Of a stretch of DNA of 64,000 nt, positions 43,967 through 52,590 are shown piece after piece; the first letter of the stretch is position 1, and each line of letters opens with the position of its first letter. The DNA comes from Microlunatus soli (GTDB lineage Bacteria > Actinomycetota > Actinomycetes > Propionibacteriales > Propionibacteriaceae). A program made the position numbers and the translations under genes. The notes beneath the pieces are model-generated. The model saw only the letters and a list, made by a program, of their open reading frames with translations, did not search any database and was not told where the DNA came from. The DNA is taken from NCBI RefSeq assembly GCF_900105385.1, contig NZ_LT629772.1, positions 2,852,001 to 2,916,000 on the forward strand, in the 5' to 3' direction.

Positions 43967-45643
43967 ATGACCGCCACCAACCCACAGAACTCGGTCAAGC
44001 ACATGAAGTGGTGGGGGTGGGGCGTCGAGGGCGTCGCGTTCCACTTCGACGACAAGCCGAAGTTCGCGCCGTTCGTGAAGAAGGCGGTCGGGCTCGATCT
44101 GACCAAGAACAATCCGCCCAAGGTCCAGGACTTCAGCCAGCTGACCATTCCGGCGGCCAAGGTCTCCGATGATCTGCTCACCCAGCTCAAGGGCGCGGTC
44201 GGTTCGGAGTACGTGACCAGCGACGACGAGGAACGGGTCGTCCACACCTACGGCAAGTCGCTGCGGGACCTGCTCCGGGTCCGGGCCAGTGATCTGCCGC
44301 GGGTCCCCGACGTGGTCGTCTATCCCGGTGAGGAGGACGAGGTCCAGGCGATCGTCGATCTGGCGGTGGCCGCCGATGCGGTGCTGATCCCGTTCGGTGG
44401 TGGCAGCAACATCTCCGGCAGCCTGGAGCCGCCGGCGGCCGAGACCCGGACCGTGATCTCGTTGGACATGGGTCGGTTGAGCAAGTTGATCGACATCGAC
44501 GAGGAGGCCGGGCTGGCCCGGATCCAGGCCGGCGCCCAGGGACCCGACCTGGAGGAGCAACTGAACGCCCGCGGCTGGACCGTCGGACACTTCCCGGACA
44601 GCTTCAACCACTCCACCATCGGCGGCTGGGTCGCGACCCGGTCCTCGGGCATGCAGTCCGACAAGTACGGCGACATCGCCGACATCACCCGTGGCGTCCG
44701 GGTCGCCACACCGGGCGGTCCGCTGGTGTTGCGCCCGCTGCCGAGCACCTCGACCGGGCCGAGCGTCCGGGAGATGATCTTGGGCAGCGAGGGCCGGCTC
44801 GGCGTGATCACCGAGGTCACCGCGCACGTCCACCGGCTGCCCGACGAGCGGGTCATCCTGGCCTACTTCTTCCCGACCTTCGACGCCGGCCTGGAAGCCA
44901 TGCACGACATCTCGCTGTTGGACTTCCGGCCCTCCATCACTCGGGTCTCCGATGCCGGTGAGACCGGCTTCACGATGGCCACGGCCAAGAAGTCCTCGGC
45001 CGGCCAGGCGATCCTGTTCAAGGTGCTGCAGCGCCGGGGTTGGGATCTGGACAAGATGTGCCTGTCGTTCATCGGCTACGAGGGCACCAAGTCCCACGTC
45101 TCCCGACAGCAGGCCGAGGTCAAGGAGATCGTCAAGAAGCACGGCGGCATCGGTGTCGGCAAGGGCCCCGGCGTGCTGTACGACCAGAAGAAGTTCGACA
45201 CACCGTACATTCGGGACTTCCTGCTGGACTGGGGCGGCGCCGCCGACGTGTCCGAGACCGCCGGCCCGTGGAGCAATCTGAAGGACCTGTACTACAACAC
45301 CATCGAGGCGGCGAACGACGCCTACGCCGAGCTCGGCGTCGACCCCGGCTGGATCATGTGCCACCTGTCGCACTCCTACCACTCCGGGGCCTGCCTCTAC
45401 TTCACCTTCGCCTTCGCCTACGGCGATCAGGACCCGATCCCGATGTACGACAAGGTGAAGGGCGCGATCCAGCAGTCCTTCATCGACAACGGCGGCACCC
45501 TGTCCCACCACCACGCCGTCGGTACCGAGCACTCCCCCTGGCTGGCCCAGGACATCTCCCCCGCCGGCACCAAGATCATGAAGGGCCTGTTCGCCGCCGT
45601 CGACCCCGGCCGCAACTTCAATCCGGGCAAGATCACCGGCTGA
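43967..45643 (+). CDS. FAD-linked oxidase related to alkyl-DHAP synthase
   Basis: The 558-residue protein has the VAO FAD domain (LIPFGGGSNISGSLEPP, DSFNHSTIGGWVATRSSGMQSDKYGDI, GSEGRLGVITEVT) and a C-terminal domain with the active-site triple histidine at about residues 514-516 (LSHHHAVGTEHSPW) that is typical of alkylglycerone-phosphate synthase. True AGPS exchanges an acyl chain for an alkyl ether on DHAP using FAD without net redox change. Actinobacterial homologues annotated agpS are not proven to make ethers. The spacing and direction fit co-expression with the acyltransferase. Confidence 0.88.
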   Translation: MTATNPQNSVKHMKWWGWGVEGVAFHFDDKPKFAPFVKKAVGLDLTKNNPPKVQDFSQLTIPAAKVSDDLLTQLKGAVGSEYVTSDDEERVVHTYGKSLRDLLRVRASDLPRVPDVVVYPGEEDEVQAIVDLAVAADAVLIPFGGGSNISGSLEPPAAETRTVISLDMGRLSKLIDIDEEAGLARIQAGAQGPDLEEQLNARGWTVGHFPDSFNHSTIGGWVATRSSGMQSDKYGDIADITRGVRVATPGGPLVLRPLPSTSTGPSVREMILGSEGRLGVITEVTAHVHRLPDERVILAYFFPTFDAGLEAMHDISLLDFRPSITRVSDAGETGFTMATAKKSSAGQAILFKVLQRRGWDLDKMCLSFIGYEGTKSHVSRQQAEVKEIVKKHGGIGVGKGPGVLYDQKKFDTPYIRDFLLDWGGAADVSETAGPWSNLKDLYYNTIEAANDAYAELGVDPGWIMCHLSHSYHSGACLYFTFAFAYGDQDPIPMYDKVKGAIQQSFIDNGGTLSHHHAVGTEHSPWLAQDISPAGTKIMKGLFAAVDPGRNFNPGKITG

Positions 45644-45653
45644 TCCCAAAGGG

Positions 45654-45743
45654 CCTGAGCTGTCGAAGGACCGCGTTCAAGATCACGCGAACCTTCGACA
45701 AGCTCAGGGACCGCCGATCAGGTGAGCCCTTCGACGAGCTCAG
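45654..45743. repeat. three copies of the CCTTCGACAAGCTCAGG repeat
   Basis: One reverse copy (45654-45669) and two forward copies (45692-45708 and 45727-45743) lie behind the oxidase gene. The first two can pair as a stem of about 16 bases with one bulged base, a likely terminator. The same sequence occurs at 15772-15793. Confidence 0.6.
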
Positions 45744-45795
45744 AATTCTTGATCGGCGATCTGCCTCCGCACCACCGGCAGTTGAGCATCGACGG

Positions 45796-45837
45796 TTGAC
45801 AGGGAGCAGGTCGTGCAGCACTCTTGCCACGTGGCAA
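45796..45837 (+). promoter_or_regulatory. promoter and LacI operator 1 of the GH172 locus
   Basis: TTGACA (45796-45801) is a consensus -35. Exactly 22 bases later comes TTGCCACGTGGCAA (45824-45837), a perfect 14-base palindrome. A -10 would fall at about 45819, so transcription should start within the operator at about 45831, where a GTG in frame with the enzyme gene occurs. The promoter at 48967 has the same spacing. Confidence 0.75.
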
Positions 45838-47915
45838 TGCTTGGCGCAGGCGAGACCTCCATCGATCCGGGAATCCAGCTCCGACTGCAGGTCAGGCCCG
45901 GCGCGACGACGGCAGGCCGGGCACGCCGGTGGGGTGACTACTGCCGGCAACGACGGGCGCGCGGTGTCGTCCTGTTCATCGCCGCCGAAGAACGCTATCC
46001 GGGCCATCCGCAGCCGACCGAGCGTGCCGACTGGCTGCAGGCACTGGCCGTCGCCACCGAGGAACTGCGCAGCTTCGACCTGCAGGTCGGCTTCAACCCC
46101 TGGTCCTCGGTCGGCCCCTGGGACCTCGGCCGGGCCAACCGGCTCGGCTTCGAACCGATGGTGTCGGCGTCCGGCCGCCGCGCGGAACAACAGGCGTCGT
46201 TCGCCTGTCCCGTCTGGCTGCAGTGGATCACCGACTGGTACGGCGACCTCGCCGCCCTGCGCCCCGACGTCTTCTGGCTGGAGGACGACTTCAGGCTGCA
46301 CAACCACGCACCGGTGGACTTCGGCGGGTTCGAGGAGATCATGCTGGATCGCTTCCGGGACGCGATCGGGGAACGCCCGAGCCGGGAGCAGATTGTTGCG
46401 GCGATCCTGTCGCCGGGTGCTCCGCATCCCTGGCGGGCGGCGCTGCAGCTCACCTGGCGAGAGGCGCAACTGGACGCCGCCGCGGCGATCGGGCACGCGG
46501 TCGCGACACGTTCCGGCGGGAACACCCGGATGGGACTGATGTCATCGGTGCCTGCACAGCACGCGGTCGAGGGACGCGATTGGCACCGACTGTTCGACGC
46601 CCTCGGACCGGGCACGCTGCACCGGCCGCACTTCGCCGGCTACAGCGAGTCGACACCGTCCCGGGTGTCCACCGAGCTTGCGCTGCTGGATCAGCAACGC
46701 CCGCTGCGCCCGCCGGGAACTCCGGTGACACCCGAGATCGACAACTGGCCGCACACCCGCTGGTCGAAGTCGCACACCGAGACCTGGTCCCAGCTGGCGC
46801 TGGCCAAGCTGTCCGGCGCCGACGGTTTGTTGCTGTGCCTGTTCTCCTTCTACGGCGACGAACCCGACGACACCCCCGACATCGACACACTCCTGGATGC
46901 CACACACCCGGCGCTGACCTGGCTCGCCGAGCGTTGCGACGGCCGACGGCGTCGGCGCGGCGTACGGGTCATCTGGGATCCCGCGGTGAGCACCCGGCAG
47001 TGGCTTCGCAAAGAGGCAACCTGGCCGGACCTCGTGGTGGATCCGACCCCGGTCGCCGCGTACCTGCTGCGCAACGGGGTTCCGGTCAGCGCCGACGACG
47101 ACGGACCGGGATTCCTGTTCGGCGCTGTCAGCGACGCACTGACCGACGACGAACTGCTGGGCCTGCTGAGCGGACCGCTGCTGGTCGACGGCGATGCCGC
47201 CGTACGGCTCACTCGTCGCGGATTCGGCGACCTGCTCGGCGTACGCATCCTGGACAGTGTTCCGCGGCTGTCGGCCTCGGACAGCCCGTACGCTCTGGAG
47301 CGACTGACCGCCGACGGGCAGGCCGCCACCGGACTGCCTGGCGACACCGTGACCAGCGTGAACCATCAGCCCGGGCTGACCCGGTTGGCCGTCGACGGCG
47401 GCGCCTGCTGGACCGACATCCGCACACCGATCGACGAGCTGTGGGGTGCCGGCCGCATCGCCTCGGTCAACCGGCTCGGTGGACGGATCGTGGTGACCGC
47501 GGCGCACGCCGTGGCCGAGCTGCCGGCCAGTGACACCGAACGGACCCTGCTGCAGTCGGCGGTACGGTTCGCGCTGGGAGACAATGATCCGTGGCCGACG
47601 GTGACGGGAGGTCCGCACCTGGCCCCGGTGATCATGGACACCGAGTGCCGGTCCGGCGGCGACGACGACTGCGATCTGCTGATCGCGGTGGTCAACGGTT
47701 CGGGTGACCCGGAGACGGTGAGCCTGTCCGACGTCCCCGAACGACCTGTCGACGGCTGGCTGCTGGCGCCGATGGCACGGCCGCGGAAGATCGGACTCGA
47801 TCGGACACCGGACGGTCTGCAGGTGACCGAGCCGATCCCGAGCAGGTCGATCCTGGTGATCGAACCGGTCGATCGGCCGGCGAAGGAGGCGCGAGCGGAT
47901 GGTCAACCAACGTGA
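45831..47915 (+). CDS. unassigned glycoside-hydrolase-like protein of the GH172 locus
   Basis: A 694-residue protein with no signal peptide. I do not recognise its family. The first half looks like a (beta/alpha)8 barrel: GVVLFIAAEERYPG, LQVGFNPWSSVG, FWLEDDFRLHNH (acidic residues at about 151-153), NTRMGLMSS, RPHFAGYSEST and ADGLLLCLFSFYGDEPDDTP. The second half has GRGVRVIWDP-like and beta-rich segments ending SILVIEP. GTG 45831 lies in the operator and is preferred; GTG 45813 has AGGGAG upstream but would precede the predicted transcription start. It overlaps the lacI start by 17 bases. A catalytic role on imported oligosaccharide is inferred from context. Confidence 0.7.
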   Translation: MAMLGAGETSIDPGIQLRLQVRPGATTAGRARRWGDYCRQRRARGVVLFIAAEERYPGHPQPTERADWLQALAVATEELRSFDLQVGFNPWSSVGPWDLGRANRLGFEPMVSASGRRAEQQASFACPVWLQWITDWYGDLAALRPDVFWLEDDFRLHNHAPVDFGGFEEIMLDRFRDAIGERPSREQIVAAILSPGAPHPWRAALQLTWREAQLDAAAAIGHAVATRSGGNTRMGLMSSVPAQHAVEGRDWHRLFDALGPGTLHRPHFAGYSESTPSRVSTELALLDQQRPLRPPGTPVTPEIDNWPHTRWSKSHTETWSQLALAKLSGADGLLLCLFSFYGDEPDDTPDIDTLLDATHPALTWLAERCDGRRRRRGVRVIWDPAVSTRQWLRKEATWPDLVVDPTPVAAYLLRNGVPVSADDDGPGFLFGAVSDALTDDELLGLLSGPLLVDGDAAVRLTRRGFGDLLGVRILDSVPRLSASDSPYALERLTADGQAATGLPGDTVTSVNHQPGLTRLAVDGGACWTDIRTPIDELWGAGRIASVNRLGGRIVVTAAHAVAELPASDTERTLLQSAVRFALGDNDPWPTVTGGPHLAPVIMDTECRSGGDDDCDLLIAVVNGSGDPETVSLSDVPERPVDGWLLAPMARPRKIGLDRTPDGLQVTEPIPSRSILVIEPVDRPAKEARADGQPT

Positions 47916-48924
47916 TGTGGCACGACGTGCCGGGGTCTCACCTCGGACGGTGTCGAATGTGCTGCGCGACTTCCACTACGTCTCCGAGCCGGTCCGGGCC
48001 CGGGTCCGCGCCGCCATGGACGAGCTCGGCTACCGGCCCAACATCGCGGCCCGGCAGCTCCGGCAGGGTCGGACGGGCCTGCTGACCCTGGTCGTTCCGT
48101 TCGATGCGCCGTATTTCGCCGAGCTGTCCGACCAGGTCATCAAGGTCGCCCGGGAGCACGGACTGACCGTCGTCATCGACAAGACCGACGGCGACCCCGA
48201 CCGCGAACGGGAGATGGTGCTGCGGCCGGATCGGACCGCGCTGTTCGACGGCCTGATCTTCAGCCTGGACGGGCTCGACGAGCGCGAGCTGACCGATCTG
48301 CGGCCGCGGCTGCCGATGGTGCTGCTCGGCGAACGGGCCGACATCTCCGGCGAATTCGATCGGATCGTCTTCGACAATCTGGCCGCTGCCCGAGCGGCCA
48401 CCGAGCACCTGCTCGGTCTCGGACGGCGGCGGATCGCGTTGATCCGCAGCGGTGTCGGTGTTGCCGCCGGCCCGATGGATCGACACCAGGGTTACCTGCA
48501 GGCTCTCGAGGCTGCCGGACTCCCCGCGGACGAGGAGCTGATCAAGAACGCTCCGGGAACCCGGGCGGACGGCTATCGAGCGATGCTGGAACTGATGGCC
48601 GCCGATGTCCCGCCGGACGCCGTGGTCTGCCACAACGACCCGTGTGCGCTCGGCGCGATCCGGGCGCTGTTGACCCACGGCTACCGGGTTCCTGAGGACG
48701 TGGCCGTGGTCGGATTCGACGACATCACCGACGGTCGCTACAGCGTGCCCAGCCTGACCACGATCGCCCAGGACCGGGAGCAGATCGCCCGCCGGGCGGT
48801 GGAGACGATCGTTGCTCGGCTGGACGGTGACGCCGGTGATCCGACGACGGTCTGGGTCGATTGGGAGCTGATCGCCCGGGAGAGCACCCTGGGCCGGTCG
48901 GCATCGCCCGCAACACCCGAATGA
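47899..48924 (+). CDS. LacI-family regulator of the GH172 locus
   Basis: The 341-residue repressor has an N-terminal helix-turn-helix (NQRDVARRAGVSPRTVSNVLRDFHYVSEPVRARVRAAMDELGYRPNIAARQLRQGRTGLL) and a type I binding-protein-like sensor domain. ATG 47899 has GAAGGAGG upstream and overlaps the end of the preceding gene, so it is co-expressed with the enzyme it probably represses. Operators TTGCC(A/G)CGTGGCAA stand at both promoters of the locus. Confidence 0.92.
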   Translation: MVNQRDVARRAGVSPRTVSNVLRDFHYVSEPVRARVRAAMDELGYRPNIAARQLRQGRTGLLTLVVPFDAPYFAELSDQVIKVAREHGLTVVIDKTDGDPDREREMVLRPDRTALFDGLIFSLDGLDERELTDLRPRLPMVLLGERADISGEFDRIVFDNLAAARAATEHLLGLGRRRIALIRSGVGVAAGPMDRHQGYLQALEAAGLPADEELIKNAPGTRADGYRAMLELMAADVPPDAVVCHNDPCALGAIRALLTHGYRVPEDVAVVGFDDITDGRYSVPSLTTIAQDREQIARRAVETIVARLDGDAGDPTTVWVDWELIARESTLGRSASPATPE

Positions 48925-48966
48925 CGCAACACCCGAATCACGTAACACCCGACTGCTGATTCGCCC

Positions 48967-49008
48967 TTGACATTCCACGTGGCAAGGTCCAATGTTGCCG
49001 CGTGGCAA
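48967..49008 (+). promoter_or_regulatory. promoter and LacI operators 2 and 3 of the GH172 locus
   Basis: TTGACA (48967-48972) is followed after exactly 22 bases by TTGCCGCGTGGCAA (48995-49008), a palindrome with one central mismatch relative to operator 1. A second copy (48972-48985, 12 of 14 positions) lies in the -35/-10 spacer. A -10-like CAATGT is at 48990-48995. The permease start GTG 49002 is inside the operator, at the same place as GTG 45831 in operator 1. Confidence 0.75.
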
Positions 49009-49964
49009 CATCGCAGTTGACGGACCGTACGAGGCCCCTCGCCCCGACCGCCGGGCAGCGGCGGACGACGCTGTGGTCGCGGATGCGTCGGGAACGCTGG
49101 AGCTATCTCTTCATCCTTCCTGGCGCCCTGTTCTTCGCGGTCTTCGCCTATCTGCCACTGGCCGGCAATGTGGTCGCCTTCCAGGACTTCTCGCCGTTCC
49201 GTGGGATCGTCGGCAGCACCTTCGTCGGGTTGCAGAACTTTGCCGCGATCTTCACCGACCCGGAGGTGCTGACCGCCCTCGGCAACACGGTGCTGATCAG
49301 CGCGCTGCAGATCGTCTTCGCCTTTCCCGCACCGATCGCACTGGCGCTGCTGCTGAACAGCCTGATCTCCGGGCGGATCCAGCGCCTGGTGCAGGCCGTC
49401 GTGTATCTGCCACATTTCATCAGCTGGGTGGTCGTGGTGGCGATCTGGCAGGACGTCCTGGGTGGCGACGGCGTGGTGAACGGCCTGCTCACCACGATCG
49501 GAGTCGGACCGCAACATCTGATGACCGATCCGTCGACATTCAAGGCCTTGATCACCGGCCAGGTGATCTGGAAGGAGGTCGGCTGGGGCACGATCATCTT
49601 CTTCGCCGCGATCTCCACCATCTCCAACGACCTGTACGAGTCGGCGGCGATGGACGGCGCCGGCGCCTGGCGCCGGATGCTGCACGTCACACTGCCCGGG
49701 ATCATGCCGGTGATCGTGCTGTTGTTGATCTTGCGACTGGGCACCGTGCTGACCGTGGGTTTCGAGCAACTGCTGCTCCAGCAGGGAGCCGTCGGTAAGG
49801 ATGCCGCGCAGGTGCTGGACACGTTCACCTATTTCCGCGGCGTGCTCGGCGGCGACTGGGGCCTGGCGGCCGCGGCCGGACTGTTCAAGGGCGTCGTCGG
49901 CACCGCGATGGTGATCGGGGCCAACGCGGTGGTCAAGCGTCTCGGTGCCGAGGGGCTGTTCTGA
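49002..49964 (+). CDS. ABC transporter permease (LplB/YtcP type)
   Basis: A 320-residue permease starting with GTG 49002 (V-A-T-S-Q-L), with membrane segments from YLFILPGALFFAVFAYLPLAGNVVAF and EAA loop YESAAMDGAGAWRRMLHVTLPGI. Polysaccharide-type permeases of this group import oligosaccharides using a shared ATPase. The start lies in the operator, implying a leaderless transcript. It is the first gene of a four-gene unit. Confidence 0.9.
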   Translation: MATSQLTDRTRPLAPTAGQRRTTLWSRMRRERWSYLFILPGALFFAVFAYLPLAGNVVAFQDFSPFRGIVGSTFVGLQNFAAIFTDPEVLTALGNTVLISALQIVFAFPAPIALALLLNSLISGRIQRLVQAVVYLPHFISWVVVVAIWQDVLGGDGVVNGLLTTIGVGPQHLMTDPSTFKALITGQVIWKEVGWGTIIFFAAISTISNDLYESAAMDGAGAWRRMLHVTLPGIMPVIVLLLILRLGTVLTVGFEQLLLQQGAVGKDAAQVLDTFTYFRGVLGGDWGLAAAAGLFKGVVGTAMVIGANAVVKRLGAEGLF

Positions 49965-50845
49965 TGGCCGGTCGACCAGCAACGGCTCCGTGGCAGACCC
50001 CGACACCGACGCCGGTCCGTATCCTCAAGGCGGTCTTGATCATCGCGATCGTGATCGTGATGGCGTTCCCGTTCGTCGACGTGATCGCCAAGAGTCTCGC
50101 CGCACCCGACTCCCGAGCCGGTGGCCTCTTCCCGACCAGCTTCTCCTTGGCGGCGTACCGATCATTGCTGTCCGGCGGCATCGTCGGCCGAGCGATGCTG
50201 GTCTCGGTCGGGGTCACGGTGGTCGGCACCGCCCTGTCGGTGTTCTTCACCGTCCTGCTGGCCTTCGGCCTGACCCGGACCCGGGCCGTCCCGGGTGGTC
50301 GGGTGATCTTCTATCTGATCTTGGTCACGATGTTGTTCAACGCCGGGATCATCCCGAACTACCTGCTGGTGAAGAATCTCGGCCTGCTCGACTCCTACTG
50401 GTCACTCATCCTGCCGACGCTGATCTCCGCGTTCAACATGGTCGTGATCCGCAACTTCTTCATGAACATGCCGCAGGACCTGCTGGAGGCTGCCCGGATC
50501 GACGGTGCCAACGAATGGCAGATCCTCTGGCGGATCGTGATTCCGTTGTCCCGTGCGGTGATCGCCGTGATCGCGCTGTTCTACGCGGTCGGCTATTGGA
50601 ACAACTTCTTCAACGCACTGCTCTACATCAATGACACCTCCAAGTGGCCGGTCCAGCTGGTGCTCAACCAGTACGTCCTGCAGGGATCGCCGCTGGACCA
50701 GATCCAGAATCCTGATCTTGCACCGCCACCCCAGGCCATCCAGATGGCCGTCGTCGTCCTCGCGACCCTGCCGATCCTGGTCGTCTACCCGTTCGCCCAG
50801 CGCTACTTCACCAAGGGAGTGCTGACCGGGGCGATCAAGGGCTAA
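49964..50845 (+). CDS. ABC transporter permease (YtcP/LplC type)
   Basis: A 293-residue permease whose ATG overlaps the previous stop in TGATG, so it is translationally coupled. EAA loop LEAARIDGANEWQILWRIVIPLS and the group-typical FMNMPQDL before it, and the tail RYFTKGVLTGAIKG, are characteristic of LplC/YtcP-type proteins. It completes the channel with the preceding gene. Confidence 0.9.
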   Translation: MAGRPATAPWQTPTPTPVRILKAVLIIAIVIVMAFPFVDVIAKSLAAPDSRAGGLFPTSFSLAAYRSLLSGGIVGRAMLVSVGVTVVGTALSVFFTVLLAFGLTRTRAVPGGRVIFYLILVTMLFNAGIIPNYLLVKNLGLLDSYWSLILPTLISAFNMVVIRNFFMNMPQDLLEAARIDGANEWQILWRIVIPLSRAVIAVIALFYAVGYWNNFFNALLYINDTSKWPVQLVLNQYVLQGSPLDQIQNPDLAPPPQAIQMAVVVLATLPILVVYPFAQRYFTKGVLTGAIKG

Positions 50846-50856
50846 GGAGAATCATC

Positions 50857-52527
50857 ATGGAACACACGATCGCCACCCACCCGTTCAGCCGACGGCTGAT
50901 GCTCGGACTGTCGGCCACCGCCGTCGGCGGTGCCCTGGTCGGCTGCTCGTCGCAGAGCACCGGCTCCGACTTCGGCAAGAACACGGCGTTGAAGGTCCCG
51001 ACCCACGTCGATCCGCCCGATGTCCCGGGTCAGATCGTCAGCGCGGTCGACGGCGTGCCGCCGGGCTACACCCAACTGCCCAAGAAACTGCCGACCACCA
51101 CCAAGTCAGTGCCGGGCAAGGGCGGCTCCTTCACCACCTTCCAGGTGAACTGGGGAGCACCGCCGCGACCGAAGGCGAAGAACAAGTACTGGCAGGAGCT
51201 GGAGAAGCGGCTCGGCGTGACCTACGAGCCGACCCTCGTCCCGGCCGACGCCTACGAGGACAAGCTGGCCACCATGATCTCCGGCGGCAAGATCGCCGAC
51301 ATGGTCTTCCTGCACACCGATTCGGCCAACGCCCAGCGTGCGGTCCAGGACGGCGCCTTCGCCGAGCTGTCCGCGGTGCTCGGTGGCGACAAGATCAAGA
51401 AGTATCCCAACCTTGCCAACGTCCCGCAGTATCAGTGGGAGGCGTCGGCGATCAACAACGGGATCTACGGCATCCCGGTCGACCTGGCGTATGTGAACTC
51501 GCTGCACGTGTACCGCCGGGACTGGGCCGAGAAGCTCGGGTTCGACGCGGCACCGAAGAACGCCGACGAGTTCTACCAACTGATGACCGGGATGTCGGGC
51601 AGCAAGGTCGGTAGCGGCAAGACCTACGGCTTCGGCGGCTACTCCGGCGGTGTCACGCAGTTCATCAACGCCATGTTCAAGGTGCCGAACAACTGGTCCG
51701 AGTCCGACGGTCGACTGACGCACATGATCGAGACCGACGAGTACGAGCAGGCACTCACCTACACCAACAAGTTGTGGCGCGGCGGAGCGTTCCATCCCGA
51801 CGCCCTCAGCCTGGCCGAGCAGGGTGCCAAGGACCGTTCCCTGTTCGAGTCCGGAACGATCGGGTGCCAGGTGGCGTCGGCCGACACCTGGTTCCGCAGT
51901 GGTGGGCTCGATGCCGTCCGCAGCAAGGGAGGCGAGGGCTCGGATCCGCAACTGCTGTTGCCGTTCGGCCACGACGGCGGTGACTACGCCTTCCCCAGCA
52001 GTCCCGGGTTCTACGCCGTCGTCGCCGTCTCGGCCGAGGCGGCGTCGGACGAGAAACGATTGGCCGAGATCCTGTCGATCATGAACTACCTGAGGGCGCC
52101 GTTCGCCAGCGCCGAGGGCTTCTTCCTGCGGTTCGGTCTGGAAGGCGTCAACTTCCGCTACGACAAGGACGGCGCACCGACGCCCATCACTGAGAACGCC
52201 GCGAACGGAGACGTCGACGGTCTGAGCTACACGGGCCTGGTTCCGGTGGCCTTCTTCTACCCCGACGACAGCCAGCACGTCACCGACACCGTGCATTACA
52301 CCGAGGCGGTGACCAAGAGCTCGATCAAGGACCCGACCGTCGGGCTGTTCGCCGACTCATCTGCCAAGGTCGCACCGAAGCTGGCCGAGCTGACCACCGA
52401 CTACGTCAACGGTATGGTCACCGGACGCAAGCCGTTGTCCGCACTGAAACAGTTCCGCCAGGATTGGCGCAAGCAGGGTGGCGACCAACTCCGGACCGAG
52501 CTGCAGAAGGGCATCCAGGCCGGTTGA
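50857..52527 (+). CDS. extracellular substrate-binding lipoprotein (LplA type)
   Basis: A 556-residue protein with twin-arginine motif SRRLMLG and lipobox LVGC (C30). The mature part has the large-ligand architecture of LplA-like proteins, with FTTFQVNWGAPPRPKAKNKYWQELEKRLGVTYEP, WEASAINNGIYGIPVDL and FLRFGLEGVNFRYDKDG. It captures the oligosaccharide for the two permeases. It starts 11 bases after them with AAGGAGA before the ATG. Confidence 0.9.
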   Translation: MEHTIATHPFSRRLMLGLSATAVGGALVGCSSQSTGSDFGKNTALKVPTHVDPPDVPGQIVSAVDGVPPGYTQLPKKLPTTTKSVPGKGGSFTTFQVNWGAPPRPKAKNKYWQELEKRLGVTYEPTLVPADAYEDKLATMISGGKIADMVFLHTDSANAQRAVQDGAFAELSAVLGGDKIKKYPNLANVPQYQWEASAINNGIYGIPVDLAYVNSLHVYRRDWAEKLGFDAAPKNADEFYQLMTGMSGSKVGSGKTYGFGGYSGGVTQFINAMFKVPNNWSESDGRLTHMIETDEYEQALTYTNKLWRGGAFHPDALSLAEQGAKDRSLFESGTIGCQVASADTWFRSGGLDAVRSKGGEGSDPQLLLPFGHDGGDYAFPSSPGFYAVVAVSAEAASDEKRLAEILSIMNYLRAPFASAEGFFLRFGLEGVNFRYDKDGAPTPITENAANGDVDGLSYTGLVPVAFFYPDDSQHVTDTVHYTEAVTKSSIKDPTVGLFADSSAKVAPKLAELTTDYVNGMVTGRKPLSALKQFRQDWRKQGGDQLRTELQKGIQAG

Positions 52528-52590
52528 ACCTTCCCAGTGTCCCGAGTTGACACCAGGCCGGCGAGCACGCACCCCGATCGGAGCAGTCTC

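Noticed and set aside
43886-45649. Leftward 587-codon open frame
   Set aside because: Antisense to the AGPS-like oxidase, which has complete family motifs in the other strand.
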